Assembly: GCA_028554795.2 (NCBI GenBank)
Contig: CM068825.1
Coordinates: 153,342,053-153,406,052 of the forward strand
Reading direction: 5' to 3'
DNA from: Sinohyriopsis cumingii
Taxonomy: Eukaryota > Mollusca > Bivalvia > Unionida > Unionidae
Length of the DNA: 64,000 bases
Made by a program: the position numbers and the translations under genes. Under the pieces are notes generated by a model that was given only the letters and a program-made list of their open reading frames with translations, searched no databases and was not told the origin of the DNA. This document shows positions 25,101 through 37,100 of the stretch, piece by piece. Position 1 is the first letter of the stretch. The number at the start of each line of letters is the position of its first letter.

Positions 25101-28100
25101 TGGCCGAGCCATCTCCATCGACGAGGTGTGATGGTACTTGCGCCTGCTCTGTGCCGGAGTTCCTCGTTAAAGATCATGTTTGGCCAGAAGATCCTCATGA
25201 TCCATTGCAGGCACTTGGTCTGGTGTTAGCAGTGGTCTTCCAACACTCTGACCTGTACAAAAGGACGCTCAGCACGTTGCTCTTGAAGATACGGGTCTTC
25301 GTGTGGGCGCTGAGGTTTGTTGTTCTCCTGGTGGGCTTCAGCATTGCGAAGGCCTGGTTGGCCTTGCTGATTCTTGTGGTGACTTCCCTTGTGCAATCTC
25401 CATCCGTGGCATCCTTGCTGCGGAGGTATGTGAATTCGTCTACTTCTTGCAGAGGCTAGCCATTGATGGTAATTGGGTCGCCCACTCTAGTGTTCTTCCT
25501 CAAGACTTGTGTCTTCCCTATGTTGACTCGAAGACCTATGGTGCTTGCTGTCTGTACCAACTGTTGTGTCTTCTGTTGGATATCCTGGTGTCTGCTTGCC
25601 AGCAACCCGTTGTCGTCGGCATAATCCAGGTCATCCAGCATTGAGGTCAGCGTCCACTGTATTCCTTGCCTCCTGCCCTCTATGGTGCGGCGCATTATCC
25701 AGTCAATGGCCAGTGAGAGGAGGATCGGTGAGAGAATGCATCCTTGCTTCACTCCGGTTTCTACCTTGAATGGTTCAGTGAATAGGTTGTTGTGGATGAC
25801 TCTGCACTCAAAGTTCTCGTACAGGGGCCTGATGACGTTGACAAGTTTCTGGGGGATGCCGTAGTGTCATAGGATCTTCCACAGAGAGGCTCGGTGCAGG
25901 CTGTCGAAAGCCTTCTCAAAGTCCACAAAGACCATATAAAGGGATCCATTCCACTCATGGGACTACTCAAGGATCTGTCTCAGAACGAAGATGTGGTCGA
26001 TGCAGGATTTGCCCTTCCTAAAGCCTGCCTGTTCCTGGCGTAGGATGCTGTCCACAGCTGTTGTGATGCATTGGAGGATGATGTGACTGAAAATCTTACT
26101 GGAGATGGATAGTAAGGTGATTCCTCGCCAGTTGTTGCAGTTCCCCAGATCTCCTTTCTTGGGAAGTTTGACGATGATTCCTGTTTTCCAGTCATTTGGT
26201 GCTTCTTCACTATCCCAGATCTTTTGGAGACTCTGGCAAAGAAGCTGTGGTGTCTTTGTGTCTTCTGCCTTCAGCATCTCGGGACATACTCCATCATCGC
26301 CAGGTGCCTTCCCATTCTTCAGCTTGTGGACGGCCTGCTTGACCTCCTCAACAGTGATGTCGTCGCACTTGATGTCAAGGTCCTCCTCTGCTTCAGGAAT
26401 GTCAGCGAGTACTGGTGGGTCTGGGTGATTCAGTATGGACTTAAAGTGTTGCTTCCGTCTCTTCAGCTTCTCTTCCTCCTCAGTGACAAGAGTTCCATCT
26501 TCATCACTCACTGGAAGGTCGTGGTGCTGGCCATAGTCGCCCTTCAGCTTCTTGGTGTTCTGGTACACCGTCTTCATGTCTTTCTGCTCTGCTGCTGCCT
26601 CTGCCTCCTTTGCCAGTCTCTCTGTGTATTTTTTCCTGTCTCTCCTTGCTGATTTCTTCACCTCCTTGTCTTTTCCTCTATACTCCTTCGAAATTCTCTC
26701 TTTCAGTCTTGGTGACTTGGAGTCCAAAAGCCTCTTCTTAATCTGTCTTCTCTCGTCTATGCGAGTCCACGTCTCTCCTGATATCCACTCTGTCTTCTTA
26801 CTATTCCTATAACCTAAAACTACTTCTCCTACTTCCCTCATTACTCTGTTGAAATTGTCGATGGTCAGAGCTGTCTCATCTTCTAGAACACTAAACCTAT
26901 TCCTTAGGGCCAGCCTAAATTCTTCCTTCACTTTTGGATCTTTCAGCTTGGCCACATCGAAGCGCTGATTCCTGGAGACCCCTATTCTAACTTTCCTAAG
27001 CTTCAAAGTCACCTTGGCCACCAGAAGACTATGGTCGCTGCCGATGTCAGTGTGCCGCATCACTCGCACGTCCTGCAGGGATTGTTTCCATCAGCCATTG
27101 ATGATGATGTGGTCAATCTGATTCTGAGTTCTGCCGTCTGGTGACGTCCATGTGAGCTTGTGGATGTCCTTGTGCTCGAACAGGGTCCCTCCTATGACCA
27201 AGTCATTCTCTTCACAAAAGTTGACCAGTCTTTCCCCATTGTCGGTCATCACATCTACTCCATGGTGCCCCATGGTCCTCTCTCTGTCTTTATTGTTGCA
27301 GCTGACCCTAGCGTTGAAGTCATCAAGTAGCAACAGCACATCATGTCAAGGGACGTCCTCTAAAACGGTTTGAAGAGCGTCGTAGAAGGTGTCTTTGTCC
27401 TCTTCTTCTGCGTCGTCTATTGGTGCATAGGCCACAACAACAGACAGCTTGGCGTACTTGGAGTTTATCCTGATGCACAGCAGGCGCTCATTCACTGGTT
27501 TCCACTGTAGAACGGTATTGGTCTTGTTCTTGCTGATAATGATGGCGACCCCCTCCCGGTGGTCATAAGTCACAGAGACCCTTAATTTAAGTGCTTTAAG
27601 TATATTAGAGTTGTCAAATGGTCACGTTTTAATAATTTAATATATTTAAACATTGATTGTCACTTCCAATAGTAATTATTAATAATTTAATATATTTAAA
27701 CATTGATTGTTACTTCCAATAGTAATTATTAATAATTTAATATATTTAAACAGTGATTGCCACTTCCAATAGTAACTATTAATAATTTAATATATTTAAT
27801 CAGTGATTGCCACTTCCAATAGTAATTATTAATAATTTAATATATTTAAATATTGATTGTCACTTCCAATAGTAACTGTTAATAATTTAATATATTTAAA
27901 CATTGATTGTCACTTCCAATAGTAACTATTAATAATTTAATATATTTAAACATTGATTGTCACTTCCAATAGTAACTATTAATAATTTAATATATTTAAT
28001 CAGTGATTGCCACTTCCAATAGTAATTATTAATAATTTAATATATTTAAACATTGATTGTCACTTCCAATAGTAAGTATTAATCTGTGCTCTCTGACACA

Positions 28101-31100
28101 GAATTTTAGTTGATTGTTGAAAAAATTTCAAGACATTGAAACAGTTGCAGTTGTATAATGTGAAAACAACTTTAATGATTAATGTCTGATATAGGCAGAA
28201 GGTAACTAATAGACAATGCCACTTCAAGTAATAAATTACAAGTGAAATATAAAGCCTGAACTTTTAGTCTTGCAATACCTGTTATGCTTGATAGTTTCAT
28301 GTGTGTGTGTATGTGCAAATGCTGTATTGAAAAGGCACATACTGAATAGTAATCTCTTTACATGGTTTTAACGGGTCCATTATCTCATGCATATAGTAGA
28401 AAGTTCCCTATTTTTGATTGATGGGAAGTCATTGCATGAATTTGAATTACAGAGATATGGGGGATAGTTAATAAGATCTGAATATTACAGTGCCTTTAAT
28501 TAGTGACCAGTAAATCCTCTTAGATTGCTTCCATACACTTCTTCATGTTTTGTGTCTTTTTATCAAGTTATAAAATGCCATTTTGTATTCGCTTTTGGGT
28601 ATGTTGTTCAGACACTGCTAAAATGTACTTCCAACCAGATGATAACTTTCAAATTGTCTACCATTTGGCGAATCTAAAATAATGGCATTCAGCCAAAAAA
28701 GACTCAGAGCTTGACTGTATGGAGATGTGGCAGCAAAGTTTAGTGCTCCTTCAGAAAGTCTGCTGTCACGATGACATTTAATCGGCAGTGCGTTGTAATG
28801 GAGTATGTGCAGGCAAGTCATGTTCCACAACATTTGGTACCACTTTGGAGCACATAAGACACTACCAGAGTGGTGAGTGGCTCAGTAGTGTTCCACAACA
28901 CTTGGCACCACTTTGGAGCACATAAGACACTACCAGAGTGGTGAGTGGCTCAGTAGTGTTCCACAACATTTGGCAACACTTTGGAGCACAAGAGACACTA
29001 CCAGAGTCAGGCACAGATATCTAGATGACTGGCACTTTTGCATGCAAAAATAATGCGACAAACCATGCTGACAGTCTCACTTCATAGAGCAATTTGTGGT
29101 CTCCTGCCCTTTTTTCCTAACCAAACTGTATTGCCCTTGGGTGGATTTAAAAAATGTTAATCCATGTCTCATCATCAGTGACAATCATATTCAAATGTCT
29201 CTAATCACCCTTTTCATATTTAGCTATTAGTTGTTCGACAATTTCAACCTATGTCTGTTTTTTGTCAACTGTCAACAAATCCATGACCTGTCATGTACAA
29301 ACATTTCTGAAATTCAAATAATTCTTTGGTATATTGGTAGCAGCAGACAAATTAGTTCCTGTGATAACTAAGATATTGTATATCAAACATCTTAAGCAAG
29401 TACCATTTACCACTCACCAATCACAAACAACTGCCTTCCAGAATGTAGGTCATTTTCCATTGAATCTGGCCATGTTTCAAATGATAAAACCACATGAAAA
29501 TTGTAGGATATGACAGAGAATTACATACATACAATTTATTCAGTTTGGCCTTGAGATCCGTCAGAGATTATCCTAAGAGTGCCTGATTGTACAGTGTGCC
29601 CTTTGCATAGAAGTAGAACTGTTTCTCATTCTCCAGCATTTTTATGTTAACATCATTTACCTGTTATGTCACATGCCCGTTTCTGGAATGCTGTACATGT
29701 AACTGTGCTGTGTATACTTGTTGAGAGCATTTTTTGTCTATAAATCAGCGTTACAATTATTGAGAGGTTAATAAACCAAAAGAAAGCATCAACAAAATAA
29801 ATTTTTTTATAATAATCCGTCCTTCTCTGCATCACCCAATGTCGATCATCCATTTGAATCATTACCATACATTACCTAATTTGTAGACCACGCTTTATTT
29901 ATGAAGATTATACAAACATATTAAAAATGTACTGATATAATTTTTTTATTTTGACTTTGTGTGTGTGTGTGTGTGATTTGGATTTTTAACATAGCTTTAA
30001 CATTTTTTTAGTCATATCGCTGCGATGTCTGCAGTGTGGCAGTTTACAGTGATGTCTAGCACCGGGGCATCATGCCACAGACATGTAGCACAATGTCCCA
30101 CCCAGTCACATTCTGACACCAGGCCGACCAGTCCTAACACTAACCTCTTAATGCTGAGCACCAAGTGAAGTATCTGAATGTACCATTTTTGTAAGTCTTT
30201 GGTATGACTCGGCTGGGGATCGAAACCACGACCTCCCGCATCTGAGGCGGTCGCTCTAACCACAAGGCCACTACTTTTGTGTGCTAGTGTGATGACTGAA
30301 GATTTTGCTGAACAATCAGTGGATCACCTTTTTGTTAAACGCCTTTTTTATCTGTAATAGAGGAATGAAGCTTATTATGGTATATTCTACACAGATAAAC
30401 ATAGCTTTTTGTGTAATCTCCAGTTCTAAAGTGCTGTCTCAGGGCCTTGTTTGAAGCACTGACTCAGGGCCTCATTTGAAGCAGTGACTTTAGGCCCCAT
30501 TTGCAGCACTGACTTGGGGCCTCAATTGAAGAAATGACTTCAGAGCCTCATTTGAAGCAGTGGCTCAGGGCTGTATTTGAAGCACTGACCCAGGGCCTTG
30601 TTTGAAGTGCTGACTTGGGGCCTCATTTGAAGCACATAAGCATATCAATAGGGAGTCAGACATAGGTTCATAAAAGGCTTACATATCACTTTAGTCTATT
30701 ACTGAGAATAAAAGAATGAATTGAACACACCTCACATTATGGTATGATTTATTAATAATATTAGTTACGATATTGTCAGTATCAGCTAACATTGGATCAC
30801 TGTAATGTGCTGCAGACACCAATCCACCGGTAGTACTTGTGCAGCATGGGCTTCTCGCCAGTTCCATGTGCTGGCTGGACAATTTAGTGAATGAGAGTCT
30901 GGGGTACTTATTGGCAGATGCTGGCTTTGATGTTTGGTTCGGAAACAGTCGTGGCAACGTCTACTCCAGAAAGCATGAGAAGTATAGTCCGTCACAAAGG
31001 GAATTCTGGGATTGGAGGTAAGGCAGGAATAGTCAGTTGTAATAATAATAACAGTAATAATAATAATAATAATAATAATAGCAATAGCAAAAAATAATAA

Positions 31101-34100
31101 CAACAATAATAATGCACATACATTGTCCTGTTTTCAGCTGGGATGAGATGGCTAAGTATGATCTGCCTGCCACCATTAACTATATTCTGAAAATGACCGG
31201 TGCCCAGCAGTTGTACTACATAGGTCATTCTCAGGGAACTGAGATTGGATTTGCCCAGTTCAGTCAGGACCAGGATCTGGGCAAGAAGGTCAAGCTATTT
31301 ATTGCTCTGGCCCCAGTTGCCTTCTTGAAATACATCAAGAGCCCCATTCGATATTTGCTGCCATTTGCAAGTGATGCAGAGGTATGTACAAGTACATGTG
31401 CTATAGACTGATGCAAATTATCACACATACATACATACATACATACATACACACATACATGAATACATACATACATACATACATACATACATGCATATCT
31501 CTGTGTGTGTGTGTTAACTGTTTTGTATTTGCAATGTAATATTATAAAATGAGACCAATATACCAGGTAGAGAGAAAAGTACTTAATCTTGCATTCCACA
31601 TCACATGTTTGGATACATGACTAGATGAAAAGTAGTGAGTCATAATTTGTTTCAAGCAGACACAAACCCATGCTGTGAATGTTGATAACAATTACCAAGG
31701 TCCCATACATCAATACCTGAACCAATACGGCTATGCACTCATCCCCAGAAAAGGATGGAACTAGATCGGTGGTAAGGATTTGAGGTGTACAAACAGAATG
31801 TTAACACTTGGCTCTCTTCACAAAAGGCCAATGAGTTTCTGTTGATAAATGCAAGGTTATTAATATAAATCAGCATCTACATACTTAGGGGGGCCCACAT
31901 AATAATTTTTGGCAGGTTGGGGGCAGACATATAGTAGTCAGCTATTTTACAAATGTAGGTCAAAACATGTTTAGAGGTGGGTGGGTGGGGGGCAAGAGCC
32001 ACCCTTGACATTGTGTGCAGGCGCCCACAAGTTATAGCAAAAATTTGCTTAGGGATTAAAAGACATTCAGATGCTATTGTTACAACACACGCAAATACTG
32101 GTGGAGCATCAGCACTTGGGTCTTCCTCCTGTGATTTCATCTGTAGTTTCTTCATTTCTTCTTTTCCTTGTTCATTTCTCCTTAAATTGAAAGTATAACA
32201 AAGAAACAAACGTGCACACGCCTGGGGGATCAGCCTCCTCACAAACACTTGGAGGATCTGCCCCTTAAGGGGCTGTCCATTTAGTACATACACATGGAGG
32301 GGGGAGGGGGTTATAACCCAAATGCATATGTTTGCATATGGGGGGGAGGGTCAACTGATAATGTACGTACACATAGAAGGGGGTGAGGGGTGAAACCGCG
32401 ATAATAATTTGTCGAATAGGTAACCTGTTTGACTGGGTTCAGTCAGCTTTGAATTTTAGCAGACACTAGACAAACTTTTTTAAGTTACGCAGCTTATTTC
32501 TTTGATGCAGCCAGACATCCAACATCAGTGGACTATCTGTTTTATTAAACACATTAATATTATTAATCCTTTATGGTTTCTGCATGGATTAAATATAGGA
32601 CATTCTATAGAAATTTGGGTGGGGGTGGAGGGTGCATCAAGCATACATACTCAGGTGGGGTGTGTAAAAATGTATGCATGTGTACAGGGAGGGGTAAGGC
32701 TTTGCCAGATTTTTGCGTACATACTAAATGGATGGCCTCTAATGAGTAATATGTTTCTGCTATTTCCAAGATATCATGTGATCATTACTTATTAGATTGT
32801 TCTATTTTCTGCAGGAATTTTTGGCACTTTTTGGAGAGTATGAGTTTCTACCAAACACCAACATCAATCGTTGGCTTGCACAGTTTATATGTGGCTTCAA
32901 AATACCTGACTTCCTGTGTGAGAACGTTTTCTTCATTTTTGGTGGGTTTGACTTCAAACAGATGAATATGGTATGATGCATGTGTAATCATTTTCCAATC
33001 TTTATGCCATCTTTTCCAGGTTTTCTCTACACAAAAAACTAGGGTATTTTTGTAGGGGTGAGGTGGCGGGGTGAAATAAAGAAAAAACGAGAATGTGCAA
33101 TTTCATTTTGCCTTGTACATACCTTTGTAAGAGGGATTTATGGAAACTGCATATGGGTTTTCATCTCAGGTGAATAGTCAGTTTTTTTTATCTCAGTTGG
33201 CCATTACAATGTCTGTAAATATCTTGATATCTAGATGGAGGGCTGGCATATTGCCAAACACATCACCTAGTTAAATATGTTATGAACAAATAATACTAGG
33301 CATGCCACTTATGAGAAATTCTATAAAGTACTAATGTCGGTTCCAAGTAAAATCGTAGGCTTATAAACAATTTGAATGGCAAAAACTTTCAGTCAGGCTG
33401 CTTCATTGAACCTTTATACTTACATAACTAGAATATGAATTTCGTTGCTGTAGATAATTGCAGGACTCTGTAGATAATTGCAGGACTGACTTATTAAAAT
33501 TTCAAGAATAACATCAAAACTAATATGTAGTGTTTGATAAAACCTTGTTTTAATTGTATAAAGGAGACTACATTCAGTGGGATTTTTGTTGCTCTAGCGA
33601 TGTAAAACTTTGATTTTTACAGAGTCGAGTACCTGTTTATGTTGCGCATTCACCGGCAGGAACATCAACTTTCAACATTATGCATTATGCACAGGTAATC
33701 ATTAGGTAGTAACAAACACAGTGTTTCCCTTTTTGGGACATCTGTTCACTTTCGCCAGTAAAAAGAATGTAACATCTCTCAGATTACTGGTGGAAGCTAT
33801 TAAATTTGTCTCTTGGGCAAACAATTTTGAAAATAAAAAAGGAAAATGAACTTTAACCTCACTGGTTAGTCAGTTGATATATATTATAAGAGTCATTTAG
33901 TAGCATACAAGAAACATCTAAAAGTCTTTTTCCTGTTCTTAAGATTTTTATCAAGCATGAATTTTATTCTCATATACTATTATATATTTGTTATTTTGCT
34001 ATACTAATTACCTGAATAGCAGAGGATCATTTTATATTTGACTGTTAATAATGGTCAAAGAGTGAACAGTTCATTTTATTTTTTTAACTAGTTTCATTTT

Positions 34101-37100
34101 GCGAAAGGTAGTAATTTATCAAGATTACAGTTTTGTGATTTAAGAATAGGTCTGTTATTATCTGAAATTATACCCAGCGCAGTCATAGAATTTTGTGTGT
34201 AAGATGTTGAAAGTTACTAATGCATAAGTAACATTCAAGTTTTTTTTTTCTTCCAGAGTGTTACCTCTGGAAACTTTCAGATGCGAGACTTCGGTTCCCC
34301 AGAAGAAAATATGAAACATTACAATCAGGTTAGCATCACAACCTTTAAGGTCCCAACGAATTCAGTGGGGAGGGGGGGCTGGAAAATATGTCCAGCCCTC
34401 GAATAGCTGAAAAAAATTATTTGAGTCAGGAGGGAAAAAATAGTCTGATCTAAAAGAAAATCATTGCTCTCCCTCCATTAAATAGTCAATTTAACTGATT
34501 CATTGAATGTCACTATTAAAGCATTGGGAGATTTTATTTTAGGAGCCAAGCAGTGTGGGAACTGCTTATTATCGGCCACTCCATGAACCTACTGGTTGAT
34601 GGAAATAACCTCTTTGGAAGGAGCGGGGTAACCTTGGAGACCTACTGGAATTTAACATGAGAATGGAAATAACCATATTTTTTTGTTCCACTCTGAGGAC
34701 CTGTTGGAACCTTAACATGAGGGTTTGCAGTATGAGGTTCTAAGGATATAAGCGTGGCAAGAAAAGTAGATGAATATACTAGGAGAGGAAACAACAAAGA
34801 TGCATCATCGTTGCAAGAAAGTCACTGTGATGATTTGTTTGGAAAAACCCTTGGCAGATATGTTACAGATAGATGTATCCTATCATAATTTCAGGGTGGC
34901 CAGTAAGGAATCGAAAATATTAAAGACCAAAGGGTATAACGAATGCACATCCATATACATGATTTGTTCTCCTTGAGATTCCTATGCATCATGCAACAAG
35001 CATGTAGCACTGATAGTCCTTGAATAAACTGTCATGAAGCTCTAAAAGTTTGATGTTTAAGATGAAATTCTGTGTCAGCTTTAAGAAGTCATTCGTATTC
35101 ATGCTTCCACATTTCTGCCAAGTGGCATCCTAGACTTCTCAGTTCTGACATCGTTGGTAAGTTCTTTCATAAAAGTATTCCATGGTATACACAGCATTGG
35201 GATTTTCAGGTTGAGATAACACATGTCACATCTGGTTCATGGACATCTCCGAAGTTCATACACTTTTGGGATTTTTCAGGTCTTGGCTGGGAGAACACAT
35301 GTTACATCTGGTTCATGGACATCTCTGAAGTTCATACACAATTTGTGGGTTTTCCAAATCCTAACAGTGGACTGTATAATGACCAGTCTTCTTTTCTGGC
35401 ATGTTTGATCTATTTTTCTTGAGTTTCAACCAAAGCCTTTGCTGAATAATTATGGCTCACCGAATGCTAGGTTTGAGGTGGTACAATAGTTAGCATGATA
35501 TCAGGCATGAAATTCTTTCAGTACCCAAGTCCACAAACTTTCATAATGAATGAGGCTTCCTTCAGGGAATCAATAACACTGTGCTTGAGAAACGACTTCG
35601 AAATTGTCCAGAACATCATAGAATATCTACATTAGACAGACTATAGTGGAAGCATGTATTGTTGAAAATCAAAAGGGTGAGAAGAGCGAGTCTGGTACCA
35701 TGTGTTGAAAGCTTGCCACTGTTATTTTCTGGATCATGATACAGTGTATTGTGTATCAGTCATGGGAAATAGTATGATGCATTGATTTTTCGTGGTGCTG
35801 AGAAAGTGAGGAGAATATCCTTTAGCCATTTCAGTCATTAAAAAACATGTTAGGTGTCTCACTCAAAAACATAGCAAAGTAATTAATGAAATCTTTGAAC
35901 CATACAGGTCTCATTTTTATATAAATGATCTTGGATCCATTCATGGTCACTTGTAGATATTCCCGTTCTTTTTTTGCAAAATGTAAAACAAAACTAAATT
36001 ACAAATCCTATGTGTCGTACCCAGGTGAATTGTGAGCGATCACTGAAGCATACTGGTGACTACTGTTGTAAAAATCTACATCTTCTTTGTTGGTGGGGAC
36101 CAAGACACACACACACCGAAATCATGTTGGGTGTACAAAATATCTTGACTCAACTGCCCAGGTGCATGCTACAATTCCATCGGTGCCATGAAATGTATTT
36201 CTGAATGGAAGCATGAGGGGATGCACAACAGGTGGCGGTGTAAATGCCAACAGGTGGGGGTATAAATGCCAACAGGTGGGGGTGTAAATGCCAGTGTCTT
36301 GTGAACATTCAGAAATAAAAAGATAACATCTACTGGATGGTTCCATTTCTTTTTTTCAGGTTCAGGTTATCCATTAATTTGTATTATTCCTTGAGAGCTG
36401 AATGTAACACCGGTGATTAAGATAGACAAAATGATGATGAATAGGACCAAAATAAGTCCTGAGCCCTTTTCTTCTGTTGAAACTCCTTCATTCTATGTTG
36501 ATTGTAACAAGCTTGACTCACAAAATGATGTATACAAGTGTAACACCTACTAATTAGTTATCCCCAGGAAACAGAAGGACTCGATGCCGAACAGCAACTA
36601 CAACTCTTTCCATAATGTATATGTTGCTCTCGATGCTTGAATCTTCTGTCACATTAATCACAACAGCTTATGAATCCGAGAGATGCAGAATATCCTGGAA
36701 GTGTTAGCCTCTCAGTACACTGTGTGATACATGGAAATTTCCTGGTTCTAGGCCCAAATGATCCAGACAGAAAATACATTCACATTTATCCTCACCAAAA
36801 TAAGTCCGAAATAAGTTTGATGCCATTACAAATATCAAGAATTCTTGTGAATGGTTGATGGTAGAAATGCAAATTTGTACGTGCAGAGAGTCACGCCTCA
36901 CATCATCCTGACTTATGATTGGTGGATACAAAACAATAAGTGTATGAGACGAATGCATTCTGATTAGTTGGGACTAGAACAGGACATGTTACAGCTAACA
37001 ACATTCCAAAACTCAGCTTCAATCTATCAGGCAGAGTGTATTCCAAAATCAAAACTTAAATATCCCACCTCATTCACTTTGTTATGTGTGACTGTATAGG

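Noticed and set aside
25100-26812. Long plus-strand ORFs rich in Leu, Ser and Cys
   Set aside because: Antisense shadows of the minus-strand retrotransposon, which carries the YADD and endonuclease motifs.
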